Origin: Mesorhizobium japonicum MAFF 303099
GTDB taxonomy: Bacteria; Pseudomonadota; Alphaproteobacteria; Rhizobiales; Rhizobiaceae
Length of the DNA stretch: 64,000 nt
Assembly: GCF_000009625.1 (NCBI RefSeq)
Contig: NC_002678.2
Span: 6,542,001-6,606,000 of the forward strand
Direction of reading: 5' to 3'
Shown here: one piece after another, positions 1 through 8,418 of the stretch
Position numbering within the stretch: the stretch's first letter is position 1
Layout of the letters: each line of letters starts with the position of its first letter
Translations under genes and position numbers: made by a program
The notes under the pieces: generated by a model
Databases searched by the model: none
What the model saw: the letters and a program-made list of their open reading frames with translations, nothing else
What the model was told of the DNA's origin: nothing

Positions 1-2
1 GC

Positions 3-215
3 GACAAGGCGCTGTCGGGCCGCTTCACCTATATGACGCTGTCGGATATGCGCACCGTCTCGCAGCGCCTTGCGCCTGCGCTGGCGCATGTCTTCAACGA
101 CCAGACCCATCATCGCGGCCAGGCGCATATGATCCTGACGGTTCTGGGCCGTCCTTCCGTGCTGCTCGATCTGGCGCATTTCCAGCGTACCGAAGAGGGC
201 AGGGCTTTCGCCTGA
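3..215 (+). CDS. DinB-family protein, C-terminal fragment
   Basis: The reading frame is open from the left edge, so the true start lies outside the window. The last 70 residues contain HVFNDQTHHRGQAH, the HxxHRGQ-type histidine signature of DinB/DfsB-like four-helix proteins, which bind a divalent metal and are thought to act on thiols or in stress responses. The ATG at 33 is internal and not the start. The gene is followed by the 3' end of a convergent LysR gene. The family call is firm; the substrate is unknown. Confidence 0.75.
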   Translation, partial: DKALSGRFTYMTLSDMRTVSQRLAPALAHVFNDQTHHRGQAHMILTVLGRPSVLLDLAHFQRTEEGRAFA

Positions 216-293
216 TCCAGGTAAGCGGCCCGCGCCGACTATCGCCGCATCTTCTGCAGAAGCATGGCCTTCACGTCAGGCCATTCGGCAATT

Positions 294-1253
294 TCAGACA
301 GCTTCGGTAGCCAGGTCGCGGATTTCACTGTCCAATTGGCGTTGCGTCAAAGCCGCTTCCGCCATGACCCATTGTTTGAACAGCAGAACCTTGCGTGCGG
401 CAAGGCACTTGTGGGGAGACACGAAATACCAGCCGGCGCTATTGGGATGGTGGACGGCAAAGGGAGCGACCAGCTTTTCGGCGCGAATGTCGCTGGCCAT
501 ATAGGCACGGTTGGCCACGGCAAAGCCCATTCCTGCATTGGCCGCCTCGTAGGACATCATGCACGAGTCGAAATAGATGCTTTTGGTTTCGCTGAGCACG
601 AAGCTGGCGCCGGCGAAACCAAGCCAGGATTGCCAGTTCTGGGTGCAGGTGTCGGAATGCAGAAGCGTGAAGTGCCTGAGATCGTCCGGCTCCACCTTGG
701 ACACCGGCTTGTCGCCGAGAACCTCATGGAACAATTTGCGGCTGCACACCGGTGTCAGGTCTTCCCGAAACAGCAGATCGGATGGCAGCCCGTTGAAATG
801 GCCGTCGCCATAGCGGATTTCGAGGTCGAAATCGGAGGTCGAGAACTCATGCGTCGCGTAGGAGGTCGAAACCCGCATCACGATATCGGGATATCGCCGC
901 TGGAACTCCGGCAGGCGCGGAAACAGCCAGCGCGCGGCGAAGGTCGGCAGCACGGATATCTTCAGCACATGTTCCTGCGATTGTCCGGTCGCTTCCATGC
1001 TAGCGGCGACGATCCGCTCCAGCGCCTCGCGAACGCGCGAGACATAGGTCTCGCCTTCCGGCGTCAGCGACACCGCATTGCCGCCGCGCTGGAAAATCTT
1101 GAAGCGCAGCTGGTCTTCCAGGCTCTTGACGCGCTGGCTGACCGCTGAAGCGGTGATGAACTGTTCCTCGCCGGCTCGCGTGAAATTCCCGTGGCGCGCA
1201 GCACTCTCCACGATTTTCAGCGAATTGAGGTTGACCTGACTGAGCAAACGCAC
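294..1253 (-). CDS. LysR-family transcriptional regulator (GcvA-like)
   Basis: This 319-residue protein has the LysR layout: an N-terminal winged helix-turn-helix (residues about 8-66, with FTRAGEEQFITASAVSQRVK) and a C-terminal effector-binding domain whose WLFPRLPEFQRRYPDI segment is typical of the GcvA subgroup. It is transcribed away from the oxygenase gene at 1366 across 112 bases, so it probably regulates that gene and the exporter behind it as well as itself. The inducer cannot be read from the sequence. Confidence 0.9.
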   Translation of the reverse strand: MRLLSQVNLNSLKIVESAARHGNFTRAGEEQFITASAVSQRVKSLEDQLRFKIFQRGGNAVSLTPEGETYVSRVREALERIVAASMEATGQSQEHVLKISVLPTFAARWLFPRLPEFQRRYPDIVMRVSTSYATHEFSTSDFDLEIRYGDGHFNGLPSDLLFREDLTPVCSRKLFHEVLGDKPVSKVEPDDLRHFTLLHSDTCTQNWQSWLGFAGASFVLSETKSIYFDSCMMSYEAANAGMGFAVANRAYMASDIRAEKLVAPFAVHHPNSAGWYFVSPHKCLAARKVLLFKQWVMAEAALTQRQLDSEIRDLATEAV

Positions 1254-1365
1254 GGGCTTCGACCTTAAGCTGGGCTTACACTAGCACCAGCATTCCTAAT
1301 TTTACAGGGGGGGCTAATTCAATCGACTGTTAACTAAGTGTTTGCCCCCCACTTGGAGAAGTACA
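1254..1365. promoter_or_regulatory. Divergent promoter region between LysR and oxygenase genes
   Basis: This intergenic stretch must hold both promoters. It contains an inverted repeat of GGGGGGC (1308-1314) and GCCCCCC (1344-1350) separated by 29 bases, and a ribosome binding site GGAGAA (1355-1360) five bases before the ATG at 1366. A clean T-N11-A LysR box was not identified. Confidence 0.35.
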
Positions 1366-2202
1366 ATGAACGCACATACCATACCCGAACTGCGCTATGC
1401 GATGAGCCGTGAGGCCATTATCGGCCACGAAACCGCCTGGAAAGTGTCGAGTTTCGGCGTTGCACAGTATCTGCATGGCTATGACCCGGCACTGCTCGCC
1501 GCAATCGAGGAGGCCGCGCTGAAGCTCAAGGACAGTCATGCCGTGCACAAGCACCTCGACCTGACCTTCATCACCGGCGCCGACCGTTTCATCCCCGAAA
1601 TCAAGGAGTTGCTGCACGACAAGCTGCGCCTGGAGCGGCTGTCCGACATGATGGGCACGAAGCTGGAGCCCTATCCGCTGTCGATCGTCGGTTCGACCGT
1701 CACCTTCATGAATCCCAGGGACGGCGCCGTCGAATGGCATTGCGACGGCGTTCCGGTCACCGAGCTTATTCCTTTGTCGATCAGCAATCCGCTGGTCGGG
1801 GGCCATCTCGAAATCTATTGCGACGATTCCGAGACCGGCCGCGCCATCCTCGAATCCGGCCGCGAGATCCCGCGCAACCGCATCATGCGCATCGATCACA
1901 AGATGAACTACGCGACACTCGGACAGTTTCTTGGCGTGCTGCATCGCACCGCCCCGATCCAGTACGGCGAGCGCGTCACCCTGGTGCTCAACCAGCGTTC
2001 GGTGGCCAAGCCCTATGTCGACGACAACCGCATGTTCTATCTCGCCGCCGACAATGATCACGACCGCGAGTGGGTCAACGAATTGGCCGAAGATGTCTGG
2101 ACCAACCAGTTGCCGGCCTATCGCCGGTTCGAGGCGGAGCATCCGACGCCCGCTCCGGCCTCCGAAACACAGGTTTCGGGCGGAGCCAGGGGATCATGGT
2201 AG
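1366..2202 (+). CDS. 2-oxoglutarate/Fe(II)-dependent oxygenase-like protein
   Basis: The 278-residue product has the marks of a double-stranded beta-helix Fe(II)/2-oxoglutarate oxygenase: an HxD-type motif in VEWHCDGVPV, a distal histidine in LGVLHRTAPI and a downstream arginine in YGERVTLVL that could bind 2-oxoglutarate. The ATG at 1366 is chosen because GGAGAA lies just upstream; a TTG at 1342 in the same frame has no such site. An EamA exporter follows at once and a LysR gene is divergent, suggesting a small module that hydroxylates and exports an amino-acid-like compound. That role is inference; the substrate is unknown. Confidence 0.6.
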   Translation: MNAHTIPELRYAMSREAIIGHETAWKVSSFGVAQYLHGYDPALLAAIEEAALKLKDSHAVHKHLDLTFITGADRFIPEIKELLHDKLRLERLSDMMGTKLEPYPLSIVGSTVTFMNPRDGAVEWHCDGVPVTELIPLSISNPLVGGHLEIYCDDSETGRAILESGREIPRNRIMRIDHKMNYATLGQFLGVLHRTAPIQYGERVTLVLNQRSVAKPYVDDNRMFYLAADNDHDREWVNELAEDVWTNQLPAYRRFEAEHPTPAPASETQVSGGARGSW

Positions 2203-2216
2203 TCAACCATGATCCC
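2162..2216. repeat. Two consecutive stem-loops at the oxygenase/exporter junction
   Basis: The first hairpin pairs CCGAAAC (2162-2168) with GTTTCGG (2173-2179). The second pairs GGGATCATGGT (2190-2200) with ACCATGATCCC (2206-2216) perfectly across a five-base loop and includes the oxygenase stop codon. There is no T-run, so these are more likely to influence mRNA processing or partial termination than to be a classical terminator. Confidence 0.55.
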
Positions 2217-2247
2217 GAGAAGTGGGAGCCGGTCTTCGGACGAGATC

Positions 2248-3174
2248 ATGGTCCAACACAGGGATAGAGCCCCAGGCCGATTGTTTCGGCATGGATCAAG
2301 TTCGATATCCGCGCTTGTCTTTGCTGCCGGCGCGGTGGCTTTGTGGTCGACCAATGCCTTGGTCGGCAAATCCCTGCTGGCAACCCATCCGGTATCGCAA
2401 GTGCAGTTCCTGCAATTTGCGGGAGCTGCACTGGTCTTCGCCTTGATCCGGTTCATGAGCCGTGAGGCGGCTCCATCGGTCGCGCCCCGGGCCGCGGTCG
2501 CAGCGCTTGCCGTCGGCATCATCGGTCTGGTCGGCACCATGGTGCTGCAATACATCGCCTTCGCCTCGATGCCGGTGATCGAAGCCAATCTCGTGGCCTA
2601 CACCTGGCCCTTGATGGTCGCCGCGGCGGTGATCGCCTTCGACAATCCCCGGCGTCCGGCCTTGCTGGGTCTTGCCGCGGTCCTTGGGTTTGTCGGCGTC
2701 GCGCTGGTGATTTCGGGAGGGCGTGAGAACAACTGGTTCCAAGGCGATCTCGTCGGCTATTTCGCCGCATTCGGGTCTGCGCTGTGCATGGCGTTCTATT
2801 CGGTGATGGTGGGACGGCTCGCCACTTCGCCCGATCGCCTGCTGCTACCTTCATCGCTGGTCGGCGTCGCCTTGGCGCTTCTATGGTCCGCTGGCGAAGG
2901 CGTCGCCTGGCCCGCCGGCATGGATCTGGCCCTCGGGCTCTATCTCGGCGCCGGCCCGATGGGGCTGGGTTATTACTTCTGGTCGCGCGCCTTGAAGCTT
3001 GAAGGCAGCGGCAAGGTCGCGGTCGTCGCCTATCTCACGCCGATTGCGTCGACATTGCTGCTGACGCTGTCCGGGGAACAGTTGACGACGACCGCCATTG
3101 CCGGCGCTGTCCTCGTCATCGGCAGTTGTATCGCGGTCGGTCTGGAGCGCTCGGAGGCGCAAGACTATGTTTGA
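2248..3174 (+). CDS. EamA/DMT-family transporter
   Basis: A protein of about 308 residues with ten predicted hydrophobic helices arranged as two EamA repeats (for example AGAVALWSTNALVGKSLLAT near the N-terminus and GAGPMGLGYYFWSRALK in the second half). Members of this drug/metabolite superfamily export amino acids and related metabolites through the inner membrane. An in-frame ATG at 2209 lies inside the stem of a strong hairpin and adds a polar, unconserved 13 residues, so the ATG at 2248 is preferred. The gene is probably co-transcribed with the oxygenase. Confidence 0.8.
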   Translation: MVQHRDRAPGRLFRHGSSSISALVFAAGAVALWSTNALVGKSLLATHPVSQVQFLQFAGAALVFALIRFMSREAAPSVAPRAAVAALAVGIIGLVGTMVLQYIAFASMPVIEANLVAYTWPLMVAAAVIAFDNPRRPALLGLAAVLGFVGVALVISGGRENNWFQGDLVGYFAAFGSALCMAFYSVMVGRLATSPDRLLLPSSLVGVALALLWSAGEGVAWPAGMDLALGLYLGAGPMGLGYYFWSRALKLEGSGKVAVVAYLTPIASTLLLTLSGEQLTTTAIAGAVLVIGSCIAVGLERSEAQDYV

Positions 3175-3370
3175 CGACAATGAACGTCTCGCTAGGCAGG
3201 AAGCGCATTGGCTGATCAAGGAATTTGGCGCCGAGGCACCGCTTTACGCGGCGATGAAGGCTGAAAAGGCGATTGAGCAGAAGGATTTCGGGCGCTGTGC
3301 CCGTTGGCGGCGTATTCTTGAGATATTGGCGGATGCCCGGACGACCAAGTCTGCCGCTTCCAAGTATTAG
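3167..3370 (+). CDS. Small hypothetical protein
   Basis: A 67-residue, charged, probably helical cytoplasmic protein (contains DFGRCARWRRILEILADA). Its ATG at 3167 overlaps the last codons of the exporter gene and is preceded by GGAGG-like sequence, so it is probably translationally coupled to it. It resembles short conserved rhizobial proteins of unknown function; no domain is recognised. Confidence 0.65.
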   Translation: MFDDNERLARQEAHWLIKEFGAEAPLYAAMKAEKAIEQKDFGRCARWRRILEILADARTTKSAASKY

Positions 3371-3498
3371 ATTTTCTAATTTGCGCGGCGTCGATTTCCC
3401 ATAAAAATAGTTGACGCCAAGTCTTGATTCGTTTTGGCGCTTGGCGACCCGCTGGGGGACGCGGTTAAAGAGATACATCGACGAAAGTCTTCGCTGGG

Positions 3499-3975
3499 GT
3501 GGATGACTTTCTCGCAAATAGGATGAAAGAATTGTCAAATATCGAGGATAAGACCGTTATAGAGCTAACGGCCGATATTGTCTCGGCTTATGTCGGCAAC
3601 AATCCACTCCCGGCTTCTGGCCTGCCTGACCTGATTGCCAGCGTCAGTGCATCGGTTCGGAAGCTGGCTGGCGCGGTCGTCGTGGAAAGCCCGAGCCTGG
3701 TTCCGGCCGTCAACCCGAAAAAGTCGGTGTTTCCCGACTACATCATCTGCCTGGAGGACGGAAAGAAGTTCAAGTCGCTCAAGCGACACCTCAGGACAGA
3801 CTATGGTTTGAGCCCGGACGACTATCGGGCCAAATGGGGCCTGCCACCGGATTACCCGATGGTTGCCCCGAATTACTCGGCGACCCGGTCGGCGCTGGCA
3901 AAGTCGACAGGGCTTGGCCGCAAACCGGCAGCAGCGCCGGCCGCCGTGGCAAAGAAAGGCAAGGCAAAGGCCTGA
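3499..3975 (+). CDS. MucR/Ros-family transcriptional regulator with degenerate zinc finger
   Basis: The 158-residue protein matches the MucR/Ros family: an N-terminal segment VIELTADIVSAYVGNN, then the DNA-binding region ICLEDGKKFKSLKRHLRTD followed by LSPDDYRAKWGLP. Ros itself uses a Cys2His2 site. Here only the first Cys and the first His remain: the second Cys is Asp (CLED) and the last His pair is Asp-Tyr. Mesorhizobium 'Ml' relatives are known to fold without zinc, so the protein may still be active. The C-terminal tail is rich in Ala and Lys. An ATG at 3523 is a possible alternative start. MucR proteins control exopolysaccharide, motility and symbiosis genes. Confidence 0.88.
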   Translation: MDDFLANRMKELSNIEDKTVIELTADIVSAYVGNNPLPASGLPDLIASVSASVRKLAGAVVVESPSLVPAVNPKKSVFPDYIICLEDGKKFKSLKRHLRTDYGLSPDDYRAKWGLPPDYPMVAPNYSATRSALAKSTGLGRKPAAAPAAVAKKGKAKA

Positions 3976-4021
3976 GCGGGCGGCCTCCTGAAAGGCCCGG
4001 TCGCTTTGTTCTGCGCAAGTC

Positions 4022-4052
4022 GCAGCACGATTGCCTGGTGCAATCGTGCTGC
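4022..4052. repeat. 12-bp perfect stem-loop downstream of the MucR-like gene
   Basis: GCAGCACGATTG (4022-4033) pairs perfectly with CAATCGTGCTGC (4041-4052) around a seven-base loop. It may terminate mucR-like transcription, but there is no T-run, so it could equally be a mobile palindromic repeat. Confidence 0.5.
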
Positions 4053-4108
4053 CGTGTCGATGTGAGCGGCGCAATTTGGGTGCCGCGTTCTAAAGAAAAA
4101 AATCTGGA

Positions 4109-4140
4109 GCAGTTCACCGTTTAAGTGAAACATGAACTGC
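4109..4140. repeat. Palindromic intergenic repeat (GCAGTTCA...TGAACTGC)
   Basis: GCAGTTCA (4109-4116) and TGAACTGC (4133-4140) flank a smaller nested palindrome TTCAC...GTGAA. The arrangement resembles RIME-like palindromic elements that are scattered between genes in rhizobia. No protein is encoded here. Confidence 0.5.
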
Positions 4141-4198
4141 TGCAATGCTTATTTTGAAGCAAAGGGAAAGCGCAGTGCGCTTGTTCTGGACAAGATGT

Positions 4199-4656
4199 TC
4201 ACGCTTTTCCTGGAATTGCTCGGTGGATCGAAACCTTTAGATCGCAATCAACATTGCCGCGCGTCCCTACGACCACGATGATGTAGTCGCCGTCCTTGGG
4301 AAGGGCGCCGCTCCATTTGGTGACGCCCGCACCGGTGCCGGCTATTGTTGGGCCTTGTACATCGATGCCGCTGTCGCCTTTCTGGTGGTGGCGCCGGGTA
4401 GGTAGATGGAGAAAACGCCGTTGTTCTCCACCGAACTGAGTATGATCTCGGCTTTTTTGCCCGGCCCTTGCGCCAAATGAGTAGGTGGCACTCGCCCCTC
4501 GCTCTACACCGTCGCTGATGGTGGCGCTGGACTTGCCTGCGGGAAAATGGATCGGCGTCGCGGATAATCGTCTGCATTCTGCCCATGTGTCGCGCTCGCG
4601 CCGACGACGATGGTAACTGAAAGCAAAGTTGAGACAACGCTGTTCTTGGTCAACAC
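4199..4656 (-). pseudogene. Decayed gene for a small secreted protein (three frameshifts)
   Basis: Read on the minus strand, a GTG at 4656 preceded by GGGAGAG (4668-4662) begins a convincing signal peptide (VLTKNSVVSTLLSVTIVVGA). The frame is then lost three times. Segment two gives IHFPAGKSSATISDGVERGA and ATYSFGARAGQ. A six-A tract at the CAAAAAAGCC position shifts the frame again to AEIILSSVENNGVFSIYLPG. A last shift leads to IAGTGAGVTKWSGALPKDGD and YIIVVVGTRGNVDCDLKVSI before TGA at 4201-4199. Put together it would be about 150 residues, a periplasmic beta-rich protein resembling inhibitors of g-type lysozyme (weak resemblance). Sequencing errors are possible but three in 450 bases is unlikely. 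Confidence 0.7.
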
Positions 4657-4914
4657 TCGATCTCTCCCGTTTAGTCGGTACTAAAATTATATCAACACGA
4701 ATAGAAATAGTATAAATTCCTCAGGCCGGTATCTTCAATATCCGTTCCGGCGGTCTTGCGATCGGCGACTTGGCAATCAAAGTCCGAGCGACGCCATTTG
4801 ATGCCCCCGGGTTGATGCCGGAGGGCGCTGCCGCTGCCGCCCGTTTTCACGCGATCGGGCCAACTGGCCCGCAAGGCCTTGCGAAGCGTCGATGTCCGGT
4901 GCAAAAGCGCGGCC

Positions 4915-6792
4915 ATGCTGATCATCAACGACCTTTCGCTCCGCATGGCCGGGCGCCTGCTTCTCGACCACGCCTCGCTGACCTTGCCGGCCGGCACCAA
5001 GGCCGGCCTTGTCGGTCGCAACGGCACCGGCAAGACGACGCTGTTCAAGGCCATCACGGGAGATTTTCCCTCCGAGACCGGTTCGATCAGCCTGCCGAAG
5101 AACACGCGTATCGGCCAGGTGGCGCAGGAAGCGCCCGGAACCGAGGAGCCGCTGATCGAGATCGTGCTCAAGGCCGACGTCGAACGCACGGCGCTGCTCG
5201 AAGAGGAAAAGACGGCCACCGATCCGCACCGCATCGCCGACATCCACATGCGGCTGGCCGACATCGACGCGCATTCGGCCGAGTCCCGCGCGGCCACCAT
5301 CCTGGCCGGCCTCGGCTTCGATGACGCGGCGCAAGGCCGGCCGGCCTCGTCCTTCTCCGGCGGCTGGCGGATGCGCGTGGCATTGGCGGCCGTGCTGTTT
5401 TCAGAGCCGGACCTTCTGCTGCTCGACGAGCCGACCAACTATCTCGATCTCGAAGGCACGTTGTGGCTGGAAAACTACGTGTCGAAATACCCGCACACCG
5501 TGCTTCTGATCTCGCACGATCGCGACCTGCTCAACCGGGCCGTCAACTCGATCGTTCACCTCGACCAGAAGAAGCTGACCTTCTGGCGCGGCGGCTACGA
5601 TCAGTTCGAGCGCCAGTACACCGAGCAGAAGGAATTGCAGGAAAAGGGCCGCGTCAAACAGGAAGCCGCCCGCAAGCACATGGAGTCCTTCGTCGAGCGT
5701 TTTCGCGCCAAGGCGTCCAAGGCCAGACAGGCACAGTCACGCATCAAGGCCCTGGAAAAGATGAAGCCGATCGCGGCCATCGTGAACGATTCGGTGCGGC
5801 CGTTTTCATTTCCGGAACCGGTGAAGACCGTGGCCTCGCCGATCGTAGCGCTGAACAACGTCAATGTCGGCTACACCGAAGGCCAGCCGATCCTCAAGAA
5901 GATGACGCTGCGCATCGACGCCGACGACCGCATCGCGCTGCTCGGCGCCAACGGCAACGGCAAGTCGACTTTCGCCAAATTGCTATCCGGCCGGCTGAAG
6001 CAGGAGAGCGGCACAATGACGGTGGCGCCGGGGCTGAAGGTGGCGATCTTCGCCCAGCATCAGCTCGACGATCTGCGCCCGGAGGAAAACGCCTATGAGC
6101 ATGTCCGCCGGCTGATGCCGGAGGCGCCGGAATCCAAGGTGCGCGGCCGCGTCGCCCAGTTCGGTCTGACGACCGAGAAGATGAATACGCCCGCCAAGGA
6201 CCTGTCCGGTGGCGAGAAGGCGCGGCTGTTGATGGGTCTGTCGGCCTTCGAGGGGCCGAACCTGTTCATCCTAGACGAACCGACCAACCATCTAGATATC
6301 GACAGCCGTGAATCGCTGATCCATGCGCTCAACGAATTTCCCGGCGCCGTCATTCTGATCTCGCACGACCGGCATCTCTTGGAGGCGACCGCCGATCGGC
6401 TGTGGCTGGTCAAGGACGGCGCGGTCAACCCGTATGACGGCGATCTTGAGGACTACAAGACGCTGGTCACTGGCGTGTCCGGCGATCGCCGTGGTAAGCG
6501 CGAGGCGGACAAGGCGTCCAAGGCCGACCGCCGCCGCGATGCGGCCGCGCGCCGTGCCGCCTTCGAACCGCTGGCCAAGGAAATCCGCGCCACCGAGGCT
6601 CTGATGGACCGCATCCGCAAGCGCATTGACGGCATCGAGGACGAACTGGCCAATCCGGCGATTTACGAAAAGGATCCCTCGACCGCGACCAGGCTAGCCA
6701 AGGAGCGCTCGCAGCTAGCCCAGACGCTGGCCGGCCATGAGGAAAAATGGCTGACCATGTCGGCCGAATACGAGGAAGGCACGGCGGAGTAG
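4915..6792 (+). CDS. ABC-F family ATPase (Uup/YheS-like)
   Basis: The 625-residue protein carries two ATP-binding cassettes and no membrane segment, as in ABC-F ribosome-associated ATPases. First cassette: Walker A GRNGTGKTT (residues about 34-42), signature FSGGW, Walker B LLLLDEPTNYLD. Second cassette: Walker A GANGNGKST (about 343-351), signature LSGGEKAR, Walker B LFILDEPTNHLD. A charged linker separates them and a C-terminal coiled coil follows. The ATG at 4915 is preferred over an upstream in-frame start at 4879 because it sits directly before the first beta-strand of the cassette. Such proteins act on the translating ribosome; the precise subfamily is uncertain. Confidence 0.93.
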   Translation: MLIINDLSLRMAGRLLLDHASLTLPAGTKAGLVGRNGTGKTTLFKAITGDFPSETGSISLPKNTRIGQVAQEAPGTEEPLIEIVLKADVERTALLEEEKTATDPHRIADIHMRLADIDAHSAESRAATILAGLGFDDAAQGRPASSFSGGWRMRVALAAVLFSEPDLLLLDEPTNYLDLEGTLWLENYVSKYPHTVLLISHDRDLLNRAVNSIVHLDQKKLTFWRGGYDQFERQYTEQKELQEKGRVKQEAARKHMESFVERFRAKASKARQAQSRIKALEKMKPIAAIVNDSVRPFSFPEPVKTVASPIVALNNVNVGYTEGQPILKKMTLRIDADDRIALLGANGNGKSTFAKLLSGRLKQESGTMTVAPGLKVAIFAQHQLDDLRPEENAYEHVRRLMPEAPESKVRGRVAQFGLTTEKMNTPAKDLSGGEKARLLMGLSAFEGPNLFILDEPTNHLDIDSRESLIHALNEFPGAVILISHDRHLLEATADRLWLVKDGAVNPYDGDLEDYKTLVTGVSGDRRGKREADKASKADRRRDAAARRAAFEPLAKEIRATEALMDRIRKRIDGIEDELANPAIYEKDPSTATRLAKERSQLAQTLAGHEEKWLTMSAEYEEGTAE

Positions 6793-6882
6793 GAGAGCGT
6801 TCTTTCCTTCTTTCCCTTGGGGGAGAAGGGAAGGCGCTATCTGGCCCTACACGCCACGCCCGAAACTCGCTAGACATGCTTC

Positions 6883-8394
6883 ATGAACCAGCACGCCAAG
6901 CTTCGCATCGGCCATTCAGCCTGTCCGCATGATTGCCCGTCGACCTGCGCCCTCGAGGTCGAACTGCTCGACGGCAACCGCATCGGCCGCGTCCATGGCG
7001 CCAAGGCCAACACCTACACATCGGGCGTCGTCTGCGCCAAGGTCGCCCGCTATGCCGACCGTGTCCATCATCCCGACCGCTTGCTGAAGCCGCTGATCCG
7101 CGCCGGCGCCAAGGGCGATGGCGTCTGGCAGGAAGCGAGTTGGGAGGCGGCGCTCGACCTCGTCGCCGAAAAGTTCATCGCAGCCGAAGAGAAATACGGG
7201 TCGGAGACGGTTTGGCCCTATTTCTATGCCGCCTCCTGCATCGCTGCGGTAACCGGCAGTTGGCAGTATGAGGGTGGCGGCGCCTTCCATTCGAATTCCG
7301 GCATCTTCAAGCTCAACCAGGAGGTGCTGGAAGGCACCAGGATGCGCGATCCCTCGATCCGCTATCTCGACCATTCGCGCATCGGCCCGGTGCTGACCGG
7401 CGCCAGCGACGCGCTCTATGGCGGGCCGCCGGTCACGGCGATGCTGATCCAGAACACCAATCCGGTGAATGTCGCTCCCGAGCAGCGGCTGGTGAAGCAG
7501 GGCTTTCTGCGCGACGACCTGTTCGCTTGCGTGCACGAGCAGTTCATGACCGACACGGCCAGGCTTGCCGATGTGGTGCTGCCGGCGACGATGTTTCTGG
7601 AACATGACGACGTCTACAAGGGCGGCGGCAACCAGCACATCACGCTGGGGCCGAAGCTGATCGAGCCGCCGGAAGGGCCGCGCACCAACCATTTCGTCAT
7701 CGAGCAGCTGGCTGAGCGCCTGGGGGTCGCTGACCGCCCGGGTTTCGGCCTCACCGAACAGCAGCATATCGACATCATTCTCGGCAAGCGCGGGCTGGGC
7801 AGCTTCGACAGCTTGAAAGAGCAGAAATGGGTGGATCTGCAGCCGGATTTCGAGACCGCGCATTTCATCAAGGGGTTTGGCCATTCGGATGGGAAATTCC
7901 GCTTCCGCGCCGACTGGACGGGCCAGGCGGCTCCCAACCGGCCGCCGAAGAGCATGGGCCTGTTCGGACCGGTGGAGCGCCTGCCTGAGTTTCCCGACCA
8001 TGTCGACCTGATCGAAGTGGCGGACGATGCGCATCCATTCAGGTTGACGACCTCGCCGGCGCGCAACTTCCTCAACTCGACCTTTGCCGAGACGCCGGTG
8101 TCGAAGGAAAAGGAAGGCAGGCCGGCGTTGCTCCTGCATCCCGACGATGCAGCGGACCTTGGGCTTGCCGATGGTGACCGCGTCGAGGTCGGCAACCAGC
8201 GCGGCGACCTGGTGCTGCATGCGAAATTCTTCGACGGCATCAAGCGCGGCGTGGTGATCGCCGAAGGCATCTGGCCGAACAGCGCGCATGAGCGCGGCGA
8301 GGGCATCAACGTGCTGACCGGCGCCGATGCGCCCGCGCCCTATGGCGGCGCTGCCTTCCACGACAACAAGGTCTGGCTGCGCAAGGCTGGTTGA
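6883..8394 (+). CDS. Molybdopterin oxidoreductase with a large internal deletion
   Basis: The N-terminus has the 4Fe-4S motif CPHDCPSTCALEVELL and the GRVHGAKANTYTSGVVCAK segment of the DMSO-reductase superfamily. The C-terminal half keeps GGPPVTAMLIQNTNPVNVAP, CVHEQFMTDTARLADVVLPA and the molydopterin-dinucleotide binding domain ending near residue 500. The product is only 503 residues, whereas close relatives I recall are about 700. The text jumps from VWPYFYA, which should precede the Rossmann-like cofactor domain, straight to ASCIAAVTGSWQYEGGG, which normally lies about 190 residues later. The frame is kept. Loss of this block should prevent normal cofactor binding, so the enzyme is probably inactive, unless the junction (about 7220-7240) is an assembly artefact. 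Confidence 0.85.
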   Translation: MNQHAKLRIGHSACPHDCPSTCALEVELLDGNRIGRVHGAKANTYTSGVVCAKVARYADRVHHPDRLLKPLIRAGAKGDGVWQEASWEAALDLVAEKFIAAEEKYGSETVWPYFYAASCIAAVTGSWQYEGGGAFHSNSGIFKLNQEVLEGTRMRDPSIRYLDHSRIGPVLTGASDALYGGPPVTAMLIQNTNPVNVAPEQRLVKQGFLRDDLFACVHEQFMTDTARLADVVLPATMFLEHDDVYKGGGNQHITLGPKLIEPPEGPRTNHFVIEQLAERLGVADRPGFGLTEQQHIDIILGKRGLGSFDSLKEQKWVDLQPDFETAHFIKGFGHSDGKFRFRADWTGQAAPNRPPKSMGLFGPVERLPEFPDHVDLIEVADDAHPFRLTTSPARNFLNSTFAETPVSKEKEGRPALLLHPDDAADLGLADGDRVEVGNQRGDLVLHAKFFDGIKRGVVIAEGIWPNSAHERGEGINVLTGADAPAPYGGAAFHDNKVWLRKAG

Positions 8395-8418
8395 TCAGAG
8401 CGAAGCGCTGGAGGCCGA

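Noticed and set aside
4017-4140. Small RNA gene in the palindromic region after the MucR-like gene
   Set aside because: Hairpins are present but there is no promoter or terminator that would define an RNA; a mobile palindromic repeat explains them.
4248-4637. Single 129-codon minus-strand frame as an intact gene
   Set aside because: Its translation is Arg/His-rich nonsense; the true protein signal in this region jumps between the three minus-strand frames, so it is treated as a pseudogene.
6916-8361. A 481-codon minus-strand frame over the molybdopterin oxidoreductase gene
   Set aside because: Shadow of a gene with a clear iron-sulfur motif.
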